Assembly: GCF_011075055.1 (NCBI RefSeq)
Contig: NC_058141.1
Span: forward strand, 1,612,001 to 1,676,000
Source of the DNA: Mangifera indica
Taxonomy: Eukaryota > Streptophyta > Magnoliopsida > Sapindales > Anacardiaceae
Length of the DNA stretch: 64,000 nt
Direction of reading: 5' to 3'
How positions within the stretch are numbered: position 1 is the stretch's first letter; each line of letters opens with the position of its first letter. The notes under the pieces were generated by a model, which was given only the letters and a program-made list of their open reading frames with translations, ran no database searches and was not told the DNA's origin. The translations under genes were made by a program, and so were the position numbers. Below, piece after piece: positions 11,489 through 22,013 of this stretch.

Positions 11489-14003
11489 GTAACACCCCTC
11501 TCTAGATACATCCTCTTCCTAGAATATGACCTAAAAAGACGTGCACAACTATATTACTTAACTTACATTCTCATCATTTAATGTATGTTCATAAATATTT
11601 TAAGCATGCAAAAATGTGCAATGTGAATAATTACTAAAATACATTATTTATTAATAATTCATCAATGCATGAAAAGTTTAATAACTTAATTAGAAGTTAT
11701 TGTACATAACTAAATATGAAAAAAAATGTAATTGAAAATTTCAAAATACATGAATATACAAATAATCTTAAAATGATAATTTTGCCTCCACCTTCGTGTA
11801 TCTGCTTACTGGATTGTTAGTTTTCTTGTATGCCTTGGTACTTACCTCTACCTGAAAAACAATAAAAAAGAACGCGTGAGTGAAATCGCTTAGTAAGTTG
11901 GTGACCTGTCGTAGGGTTAGGCTCGACTAAGCCAAGAGTCGAGCCCGAAATAAGTCGGGCTTAGCCGAGCTTGATCGAACTCGAGCTACTTGACAAATTT
12001 TTTAATTAAAATTTTTGATACAAAACGATATCGTTTTGACCAATATATATTAAAAACGATGTTATTTTGATAATAAAAAACGAGTAAAATCGAGCCGAAT
12101 CAAATTCAAGCTCAAAACGAGCCAGCCTTAGCCGAGCTCGAGCTTTAATTCGAGCCACCCATATATGAACCAAACCGAGCTCAAGCTCGGCTCGGTTCGA
12201 ATCCAGCCTTACCTGTTGGTATCTAGAATACTTATGATATTGATAAACCTAACATTCCATTTGTGAATTTGAATATAGTTATAACTTGACACTCTGGTGC
12301 TCTGACACAGGCATTCACAAAGATTACTAAGGCCTAAACTGAAATCGACATATATAATACCCTAGTGAAAACATAAGACACCTTGCATGTCACTATCTGT
12401 CGTGCCTTATGCACATGCTATATGACTTGTTGGGTTAGTTATTTGGGACACCCTAGTCACATGGGAAATTAATCTGGTAGTAGTCATGCACATGCCATAT
12501 GACTTATTGGGTTAGCTATTTGAGGCACCTTGGTCACATGGAGAAATAATTTGGTAACAGTCATTTCCCTTACCATATAAACTAATCGAAATTTTTGTCT
12601 AAATCATCCAAGAATGGCCCCATACTATGTATACATATGTGATGCATCCCGCTAATTACGTGAGAAAATATTTGAAAAACCACAATCCTTACCATGCACA
12701 CTTGAATAAACTGCGTGGCTATACACCTTAGCACCGAGTGTATGATACATCTCATGTGCATCCAATATTACTTTTACTTGTCTTGCCACTTATGCACACA
12801 GTTGGTGGCTATCTAGATGTGAATCACTTTCCTTAACTTTTCTAATTTTTGACCAAAATCTGACTTAGTCGAGGTCTTATGTCATCTTTCACATAATTGG
12901 ATACTCTTTCTAATTCTATCTAGTTTGTTTTCTTTATTAAAGCTTTATATTCTTTCCTATTTTTGCTATTGCCCTTCATTGTGCTTGAACTAAGGGTAAA
13001 GTAGTCTTTTCATTGTTGACATGGGTGTGTACTTAAGATGCACCCCTGTTTGTCTATTTCAAAACTTAGTGTCCACTTTTGGAAAGTCGTGCATAGAGGT
13101 ATGTCACATACTACACGACCGTGTATAACTTTCCTCAAAACGAGTGCATGCAAATTTTGGAGTTTCCTATTTTGAATTAAGGACACATGACTGTGTATGA
13201 GGCCATACACGGTTGTATGTCATTATCTAAAGATCACAATGTCTACGATTTCGATGTTTTTCTGCTAATTGTCTGGCGATCCAACATATAAACAACTATA
13301 TAACATATTTCCAGGCATCCTAGATCAATTCTCCACACTAAAAAAATTACATAAAATGTTAACTAATAATCATCAACATCCACATTAGCATGACATGCAT
13401 GTATAAAAGAGAGTTCATTAATTAATAGGATTCCTAAATGAAATCAACAACACCTCAACACATGTAATTGTCAATATCATCAATACAACGTTACTACTCT
13501 ATGAAAATACCATGCTCCATGTTTGCAAAACTATTAACAATCATGCTTAGCTTAACCAAAAGATGCCAACATACTAGTCTTCCAAAGATCGCTAAAGTCT
13601 TCGCATTGCTGCAAGGATCTTGACGATCGATAGTTTCCTTTGCCAACCAAAAACCTTTCTACTCTTTACTGTCTCTCTTTAGGGTATGGCTATGGGTAAG
13701 AATAATGAGAGGAATTAGGTTAAACACATTTTAATTTTTTGCCTACTAGATGTGATACGTGGGTATGTTTGGACTATACATGAGTGTGGGTTGCATTCAT
13801 CACTAAAGCGACCGTGTATGGACTATACACATTTTAATTTTATTATGATTCTTATCTTATTAGATAAATTCAAATTTATCTATTATACACGACCGTGTAT
13901 ACCTTTATACATGAGCGTATATTCTTCTATAAAACATTAATCAACTCAATTTAAAACAAGAGAAAAGACTAAAATGCCCTGTGACTTACCTGTGGGTGTT
14001 ACA
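11489..14003 (-). repeat. 5' LTR of gypsy B
   Basis: Runs from TGTAACACCCCTC to GGGTGTTACA on the plus strand, 2515 bp including a hAT-like insertion of about 300 bp. It is alignable to the left LTR from about 11840 onward. It contains many CACG...CGTG-type short palindromes (for example 13020-13220 and 13750-13930). Confidence 0.85.
11912..12210. mobile_element. hAT-like MITE nested in gypsy LTR
   Basis: An approximately 299-bp block absent from the other LTR of element B. It is flanked by 8-bp direct repeats ACCTGTCG (11904-11911) and ACCTGTTG (12211-12218), the duplication length of hAT transposons. Ends are imperfect inverted repeats: AGGGTTAGGCTCGA against AAGGCTGGATTCGA. The interior carries the palindrome AAACGATATCGTTTT near 12025 and GAGCTCGAGCTT-rich flanks. 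There is no coding capacity. It is the best delimited member of a family scattered over the window. Confidence 0.8.
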
Positions 14004-14634
14004 ATCCAACTCTTTAGGGATACTTAGTTGGAAATCTTATCTACGTAACTACTACTCAACTAGACATAGCCTATGTCGTTCATATTGTTAGTCAAATCAT
14101 GGCTATTCCTGTTACTACTCATTTTGCGATAATGTTTCGTATCCTTTGATATATCAAAAGTACCTTATTTCATCGTCTTTTTTTTTCTGCTTAGTCTTCA
14201 CTTACATTATGAGAATATTCTAATGTTGATTGAACAGGTGATCCTATAGATAAATGTTCCATCATTGGGTATTGTTTCCATCTAGGAGATTTTCTCATCT
14301 CGTGATGCAATAAGAAGCAAACTGTTGTTTCTCATTCAAGTACAAAAGTAGAGTATTAAGCACTTGTAGACACTACTTCTAAACTTCTTTGGCTACGATG
14401 GTTTTTACAAGATATGAGAGTCTCTCAAACAAATACTACAAACATCTATTGTGATAATTACAGTGTCATTCAAATTACTTACAATGATGTTTTTTATGAG
14501 TATACCAAACACATTAAGATTGATTGTCATTCTATTCACCATCATCTTGTCAAATGGACCTTCATCTCGCTTTCATAATTTACATCACAAACTCAAGATA
14601 GTAAATTCTTTGCCTACTTGAGTTTGAGGGGGGA
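14004..14634 (+). pseudogene. Ty1/copia RT-RNase H fragment
   Basis: Reads, with several stops, as the end of copia pol: LVGNLIYVTTTQLDIAYVV, then KKQTVVSHSSTKVEY, TSKLLWLRWFLQDM, YCDNYSVIQI and EYTKHIKIDCHSIHHHL. These are the hallmark RNase H blocks of copia elements. It starts mid-codon where gypsy B ends, so gypsy B or its flank interrupted this element. It ends in a polypurine tract (GAGGGGGGA, 14626-14634). Confidence 0.85.
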
Positions 14635-14815
14635 TGTTAGAATATATTCTATATATTTGATTTCCTATATTATAATATATTCTAAATATTTGGTTTCTTG
14701 TTATGTATTATTTTATATTAATTGGTTTGATTTTGTTTTCTTGTATAAGATTTAAGACAAGTATATATTCATGTATAATTCAGACATTGATATATACAAA
14801 AATTATTCCTTTCAT
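14635..14815 (+). repeat. copia 3' LTR (short, right end uncertain)
   Basis: Starts TGTTAGAATATATTC directly after the polypurine tract, as expected for a 3' LTR. It is AT-rich. The end is put near TTCCTTTCA at 14813, but a later CA is possible because no second LTR copy is in the window. Confidence 0.65.
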
Positions 14816-15186
14816 ACCTCTGACATAGAAAAAAAGGTAAAGAAGAGAGATTAGATGACAACAAAGAAGAAAATAAAAACATAGAGAGAAATATTAGATG
14901 ACAAAAAAGAACAAAAAATTAAAGTAAATAAGATTGAATTGATCAATTAATTAATAAGTTTTAAGTTAGGACATTTTAGTTAAAGAATATGCAAAATTTT
15001 TAGGAAAATTTTAGAAGTCTTTCAAAATAAAATTCATTAAAATGATTTTTTTAAAGCTAAATTGAAATTTAAGTTAAAATTTTCCCCCTAAAAATTTCAT
15101 GGGAAGTAGAAAATATCAATGGTAAAACATAAAGTTGATAATTTTTAATACGATTCGCTAACCAAATACAACACAAAAAGTTGGGT

Positions 15187-15750
15187 TAGGGTTGGGTTTG
15201 GATTCGAACCAAATAGATTCAATCTTGGAAGCTAGTTCAACTTGGTTTAATTGGTTTCGAATTTGTTTAATTTGAATTTGAGTTGAAAGATTTAGCTTGT
15301 TTTTTAAACGAAGCCAAATTTGAGTTAAGAGATGTTTGGATCGGTTTGACTCGAATTTATAGCTCAAAACAAATAGTTCGAATTTATAGCTCGATTCGAT
15401 TTAAATTCGTGATTTGAATTATCTTAAAGTTATAGTTCGAATTCGTTGTTTAGTTTAGTTTGAATCAATGATTTGTATATTATTTGGGTAAAATAACATC
15501 GTTTTGTCAATAAAAAACAAACTCGAGCCACGAATTTGAATATCAATTAGAATAATAAATTTGAGCCAAATCAAGTCACAAATTTGAACAATTGATTTGA
15601 GTTATGAATTTAAAATGAACCAAATTAAATCATTTTTTATTTGGACTGCACTCGAGATACGAGTCAGATATTTTTCATTCGAGCCTAGCTCAAGCCAAAA
15701 GATCCAAATTCTGTAAATTTTCATAGGGTATCTAAATTTGCTCACCCCTA
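15187..15750. repeat. hAT-like non-autonomous repeat (degenerate)
   Basis: Starts TAGGGTTGGGTTTGG and ends TTGCTCACCCCTA, giving an imperfect TAGGG(G/T)TG inverted end. The interior has repeated TTCGAATT / CTCGAG words and ACATCGTTTTG near 15497, as in the copy at 11912. No 8-bp duplication was found. Confidence 0.45.
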
Positions 15751-16019
15751 TGAAGAATATCAAATAAAACACCACACTTGGCAAACCAAAAGAGAAATTA
15801 AACAATCCCTTATATCAATTTCATGTTTACTTTTGATAGAAGAACTCACCCATTTCAAGAGTGAAAATATTAGATAATTTAATATCATATCAAGTTATAT
15901 CAGATTAATTTGAACATGATTCATATTAGATTAAGGTTAAAAACTTTTTATACGATTCTATTTCAAGTTAGGTTAGGATTGAAGCTCTATAATTCATAAC
16001 CCAAACTAATATGATACAA

Positions 16020-16763
16020 ACACAATTTGATGATAAGAACTATTTAATTTAAAAAAAACAAGAAAATGATCACCGATAAAATTTTTTATAGTTGCAATTG
16101 TTATAAATGTCACAAAAACATTTTAAATTTTTTGACTCCAAATACCTAGATGAGTGTAGAAAAGGAAAACTCATCTAAAAAAAACACGATTTGATGATAA
16201 GAACTATTTAATCTAAAAAAAACAAGAAAATGATCACCGATAAAATTTTTTATAGTTGCAATTGTTATAAATGTCACAAAAACTTTTTAAATTTTTTGAC
16301 TCCAAATACCTAGATGAGTGTAGAAAAGGAAAACTAGATGGTATGCTTAAAAAAAAAAAGAAGGATAAATACAGACTGATGTTGACCTATAAATTTTAAT
16401 TTAGGAAGGAAAAATATACTTTATAATGTCAGTTATAATAAATGCCATGTAATATATTAAACTTTTTGACTTGTTATATTTTATAGTAGCTTTTAAATAA
16501 ATGTCATAAAAAATGTCATTAAATATTCTTTTAATGTCAATTATTATAAATGTCACACTAAGTTATTAATTATTTGATTATATGTCATTTCTAGTGACTT
16601 TTAATTGAATACCATAAAAGAAATGTTACTAAATATTTTTATAGTGTCAATTATTTAAAATATCACGATACGTCATTAATTTTTTTATTTCTCATGATTT
16701 TTAGTGGCATTTTATCAAATATCACAAAAAAAAAAGCTACTAAATATTCTCTTTGTTGTAGTG
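16020..16763. mobile_element. CACTA (En/Spm-type) terminal region with internal duplication
   Basis: The right end reads ...TTTGTTGTAGTG, so the reverse complement begins CACTACAACAAAG, a typical plant CACTA terminus. Inside, many copies of a subterminal motif (ATAGTGNCA / TTATAAATGTCAC) occur in both orientations at 16090-16730, as CACTA subterminal repeats do. 16020-16171 and 16184-16335 are a nearly identical 152-bp duplication (period 164). The left terminus was not found. There is no transposase frame, so this is non-autonomous or truncated. Confidence 0.6.
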
Positions 16764-18371
16764 ACTTGATAATGCCTCTGAATCTGTAAGTACTATTTAA
16801 CTATTTGTTACCAAGTCTTTGGTTATGTAACCCCTCACCCAGAGATAGTGACTTACCTAAAGATATATCTCTCTTATTGGATGTTTATTATTTAAAAACA
16901 ATAACTTTCTATACGAAATAGTAAAGAAAATAAATTCAGATTTGATGGATGTAACATATAAGATACAGGGCTGAATAACATTTTTGTGTAATTCATACTG
17001 ATTCTTTATCAGAGTTTTTCTTAAAGACACAAATAATATAATCATGTATGCAAGCTTTTAAACAGTGAGTTGACCCATGTTATAAAAATATATTATTTTA
17101 TCATATGGATCACATAGAGTCACACATTCACTACTTCAACTTGCCTTTGAGAATTTTCACATCAGCATGTATCAAGAAGTGATACCAATGGCAACCTTCT
17201 CTTGATAAAAAGAAATAAAAGAAAGAGGCTACAAGCTAAGTACGCTGTCCTGCAACAAGCTGAAGATCTAGCGTCAGCGATTGTTTCCTTGTCTACTTAT
17301 CATGGTTAAAAGTACATGCTGCTGTGTACAGGCTTGATTGCTTGCAGGCCGCTGTAATCTCATTGCCCCATGCAATCCATTGTTAATTTGTGGCTTACAT
17401 AGCATATTAATCGAACTGACAATTTTATGCATAAAAAATAATATATTATAATATAATTATATATTATTTTTTTATTATTTAATTATATAATAATATATTA
17501 TTATTTATATATACAATTATATATAAAAATTATGTATATAATACCATTCTAAACAAAAATACAAAGCCATCAAAGCATAAAAACAAAATGCCGAAATGTA
17601 TTTCTTTAAGAATACAGAAAACAGAAACAAAGTCGTCAAAACGCAAAAATGAAATATCAAATTATATTTCTTTAAGAATATAGAAAATCGAAACACATAA
17701 ATATTAAAAATATTGAGATTTTTTTTAATAAATACCTAAATTTTTATTAAAAAATACAGTAATCCGTATTTTTATAAAAAATAAAGTAATTGCACACTTT
17801 TTGCGGTTCTTCTGATAAGTATTTACAATCCTACACTTAAATATAAATATCTTATATTTTATCCCAATAGAAGCAGGAAACTTTAAACTTGGGATACTCC
17901 ACACGCAGAGAAGCTGAAGCCATAATCAACTGAGAAGCCAAATGCAGAGATTATGGTGATTGAAATAGAGCAAAATAAGTTCAGTTATTAAAATGCAGAT
18001 CAAAGGCATATCATCTTTTATAATATACTCTAAGATTACCAAAAAAGGAAAAATTTAAATTAAACAAAAAACTCCAAATTATTTTGTTTCTTCGTTTATC
18101 AAGAACCACCCAGGCAATGCCTTATTGCTGGACTGGAGAATGGGAAAGAGTCGACGAGAGAAATAGATTATGATCATGTTTCCTTAATAACTACTTGAGA
18201 TACTCTTTTTACCAAAGATTGACTCATAAACTATCATCTCTACAGTTTAATCTTCATCTACTTCTCCTTCGCCAACCTAATGTTTCTATAGTGGGTAACT
18301 GGGTATTAATATTATCATAAATAATAGCTCAATCAAAGGGCCAATTTACCGCATCCTCAATCATGCTAACT
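16764..18371. other. intergenic, no gene recognised
   Basis: AT-rich DNA. 17430-17545 is a nearly pure A/T tract. 17575-17700 holds a loose duplication around TATTTCTTTAAGAATA(C/T)AGAAAA. No coding, tRNA or rRNA signature was seen. Confidence 0.5.
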
Positions 18372-20320
18372 TTACAAGGCTAAATTACATAGCATTCCCC
18401 TGGATTGTTGTAGTAGACAACATGAACTTCTATCAACTCTTAGAGTTACAAAACAGTAATGGTGAAGGCCCCTAGAATCGTAAAAGAGCAATCCCCATAA
18501 AGCATTAGGTGAGAGCTTCTTATGAAACACATCTGTTTCTGTTACTGTTACTGGTACTAGTACTGCTTCTATTTCCCAGTTGTCAAAAGTAGATTTGATG
18601 CGAAAATTGAAACCAACTTTTTCCATGAGATCTTACTTTAGTCAGATTGTTTTTGTAAGATTAAACATATCGCGTTAAACAAAAGTAAAATTTTGAATCT
18701 AATAACTTACTCATAATCATTATATCAAACAAACTGAAAGTTTGATCTTGATAGTTTTTTGTGGACATGCTTGGACACCCACCCTTTTCACTCACACTAC
18801 ACATTGGGGCTATTGAAAGCAACTTTTACTAATAAGTTGTCCTCTAAGTGAGTTTATTGATGGTTGCGTTATTGAGACATGACAATACACGGGAGTAGAA
18901 AAGAAAGTGGTGCAAGTGTTGAAAGGACTAAGCCAAAGGGAGAGTTACAGTGCAGTGCAGCCTCTCCCCTATATATTGGCCTGCAAAGGCAATTAATGCT
19001 GGCGTTTTTCAAACTACTAGTTGGATTTTCACTGGATCATGGTCGGTTCCTCCTCAATATAAGCTGTTTTTAGCTGCTTGCAACTCTTGCTTTTACTAAA
19101 TTACTATTCCTTTTATCAGTCTTGCCTGCTTTTTGTTGTATGCAAGAGAGACACAGTGATGAACTCTGCAAAAGTTTCAGTGTGAACTTATTGATTGGCA
19201 GCTCTATCTCTTCTCTCTTTTTCTCTCTCCCTCTTTCTCTGTGTTATGGTTCATGAGTTGCACGCATTAGTACCACTGGTGATTGTCTTGTTTTGTTTCT
19301 GATGAGTTGATACGAAGGGAAAGTTTTGTTCCGAGTATCTGGAAATGCTGGCTGTCGGGGTTACTAGAGGTTAAATGACAAATGTAGAAGTTTTGACTGA
19401 AGAATAGAGGTGGATTTTGAGTGGCAAAGGAAATAAATCTTAAAGTGTGGGAGTCTGAGTCTAAGACTTAGTGATTATATATTTGAATCAAACTCTTGAA
19501 GAATGGTTTGACACAAGGAAGGTTTCTTTGTTAAAAAACTTCTAAGTGGTCTGAGACAAAGAAAGTTTATTTGTTAAAAAAAAAAAATATGGGGCTGCCT
19601 GCATATATTAATATCAAATTTTTTATTTATTTAGTATAATGGTTGTAATACTATTTTTAAGCTTAAAGTTTTATTTGTTTGATAACAAAGGCTAGTGGGA
19701 ACTTAACTCACATTTGGAATATTGAGTTAAAATTTAAATTTGAGTCAATTTGAATGATAAATAATGATATAAAAAAATTTCAATAATACTTCATATATAA
19801 TTAATAATTAATAATATAAATAAACATGATTAAATATTTTAAATTAAAAATAAAATATTATTTAAATTACATATAATCACCTCAATTTGTCTATGTCTAT
19901 CAAAGTATCTTTTCTCTGTAGAATCCCAGCACATACATTTCATTTGAAGTGACATTTTCTAATTTGTTGACACATCACATTTTCCTAAATTTGAGGAGAG
20001 AAAAGAAATTTCTTTTTCAAGTAACCTGACATCGTAAAGATGAACTCTGTTGGGGTTTGAAGTTGATGTGACATTTCATAATCCCAACCCAAAGAAGAAG
20101 ACTTGAAACCTTTTACAGCTTGAAATTATTATTATATTCCTTCGAAATGCTGAAAATTTATGAATAGAATCATGTGATCAGGGCAATGAATATTATTTCA
20201 TTATATTAAATTTAATATCGATAAATTTTTTATAGGTTTGTAGTCGAATTTTACAATAATGTAACCATAAAGTTGTAAAAGTATGTAAATGGTGGTGTTT
20301 TACCATGTGTATGTACTAAT
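18372..20320. other. intergenic, promoter-like features but no gene recognised
   Basis: A minus-strand frame of 84 codons at 18372-18626 has no family motif I recognise. On the plus strand, CCCCTATATATTGG at 18967-18980 looks like a TATA box, followed by a CT-rich stretch (19205-19245) of the kind found in plant 5' leaders, yet no coding frame follows. It could be a non-coding transcript, a promoter remnant or chance. Confidence 0.3.
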
Positions 20321-20329
20321 AATACTAAA

Positions 20330-20900
20330 TGACGAGTTTTTTAAATTGAAAATTGACTTTAAATTCAAATTCAGATTGAATGAGTCGAGTTTATACTAAA
20401 GATTGAGTTTGTTTTTTATAAAACAAATCGAGTTTGAGTTGTTTTGAATATTCAAGTTTAACTGATTTAGATCAAATTCAAAATTAAATTATTTTTTAGC
20501 CTAATTCGAGTCTCAACTCTTTGATCTCGAACCAATATTACTCTTTTGTATTCAAGTTTGATTATGATCGAATCCAACCCTTGTATCAATTGAATTCATA
20601 TTTTATAGATAGTTTATAAGGGTTGATTCAAGTGAAGCCAAATCTAGCAAGAACTAACTTGAGCTTGACTTAAATTTAAAATAACCAACTTGAGTTTCAG
20701 CTTGATTTAATTTGATGAGAAGAAAAAGAAGAAGAAACAGAATCTTTGATGCGCTGGTTTCTAGGTGCGATGAAGCCAACATGATGAGAGGGACATTTAA
20801 CTTGAGCCAAGTTTAAGATGAAATTTGTTGAACTTAAACTTGACTTGTTTAAGCCAAACATTGATTGACGCTTGAATAACTTAGATCGAACCACTCTTAA
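20330..20900. repeat. degenerate hAT-like repeat sequence
   Basis: Repeated words TTGAGTTTGAGTT, TCGAGTTTGAGTT and CAACTTGAG resemble the bodies of the family delimited at 11912-12210, but ends are not visible. The 70-codon frame at 20697-20909 lies inside and looks accidental. Confidence 0.35.
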
Positions 20901-21215
20901 ATAGTGCACACATTACAATTTTTCTATGTGTATACTTACTTTTCTATATTATGACAAACAATGTTATTTACGCTTAGTTTTGAGTACTTTATTGTGTTTT
21001 TAGATAATGTGTTATTATATAATTGAGATTATCCAATTATATAATAACATATAATTTGAATAATCTATTAGATACTCAAAATTAAATATGCATAAATTTA
21101 TTATATTATAATTATGTTATACAAGCTTAGAGATATTTAAATACATGTGTGTAACTTATTTTCTATCATGCATACCTATTTATATGTAACAGGAGAAGAA
21201 GCTTCAAATATATTA

Positions 21216-21654
21216 GGCCAAAAGACTTATTCCCACCCAAGTTTTAGTCCATTTCCAACCCTAGGAGGACAACACATAGACATGTATGTGATGTCGCCGA
21301 CCATTTTGGTCAGCCTTTTTGTGATTTTCACATAGAAAAACCACAAGGGAAGAAGGTGGTGGGAAGGTCGGCCGATGGCCTTCCTGGAGTAGTATTCAAA
21401 ATAGAGAAAAATCAAACTTTAAAGAGAAAATGTAAGTTTTCAAATGTTTAAGTGAGAATAAATTGTTAGTTTTTTGAATTAAATAAGAAAAATGATATGT
21501 AATCTTGTTTATTTTAATATTAATAATTTTATTCTTATAACTAATTAAAATTTTTAACATAAATTAAATTATAAATTAATATTAAAATTTTAAAAATTTT
21601 ACAGATGAATATTTAAAACTAAACTAAAACTTAGGTGAGAATAAGTCTTTGGCC
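21216..21654. mobile_element. Mutator-like MITE downstream of the WOX gene
   Basis: Ends are inverted repeats of about 35 bp: GGCCAAAAGACTTATTCCCA on the left and, reversed, GGCCAAAGACTTATTCTCAC on the right. Flanks AATATATTA and AACATGTTA match at 7 of 9 positions, consistent with an old 9-bp Mutator target duplication. The ends resemble those of the larger element at 34571. There is no coding capacity. It lies 360 bp past the WOX stop codon. Confidence 0.65.
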
Positions 21655-22013
21655 AACATGTTAATAGCGATTCCAAATTCTAGGTGAGTCCGACATCAAA
21701 CTCTTATTCCAAGTTCCAACTCCATGACCATTCTCATCTCTCTGTATAATTACTCAAACAAGGTCAAGAAAATGTCAAATCAAAGTGCTCCATGATCTTC
21801 TTCAGAAAAAGAAGCAATTAATGTACCATTAATTAAAAGTTAAAAAGAGCACTTTCTTGGTTTATCAACCAACATGGTCCAAATGCAATTTTAGGCAAAC
21901 ACTTCGCCTTACATCTCCCTTCTCTTTAATTTCCTCCTACTGTTAGCTCGATGCACATGAACCCACCTGCAAAAATCAGTGCCCAATTTGCAACAAAATG
22001 ACAAACTCCATCT

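Larger units (their letters stand above)
5046..14003 (-). mobile_element. Ty3/gypsy retrotransposon B (decayed)
   Basis: Minus-strand element with LTRs at both ends: right LTR 11489-14003, left LTR 5046-6757 lacking its first approximately 350 bp. The internal region 6758-11488 carries, from right to left, PBS, gag, protease, RT, RNase H, integrase and PPT. No complete frame survives. No target duplication can be scored because the left LTR is truncated and abuts LTR A. On the right, the element interrupts a copia pol fragment that begins mid-codon at 14004. Confidence 0.85.

Noticed and set aside
12186..12206. GGTTCGAATCC, the T-loop consensus of tRNA genes
   Set aside because: It is the terminal part of the hAT-like MITE; there is no acceptor, D or anticodon stem before it.
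15158..15367. 69-codon minus-strand frame
   Set aside because: Lies inside a hAT-like repeat and is made of its repeated words.
18928..18980. Words resembling miR399 (GCCAAAGGNAGAGTT) and miR408 (TGCA.GCCTCT.CCCT)
   Set aside because: Mismatches fall in the conserved parts and neither word has a pairing partner on the other arm as those precursors do.
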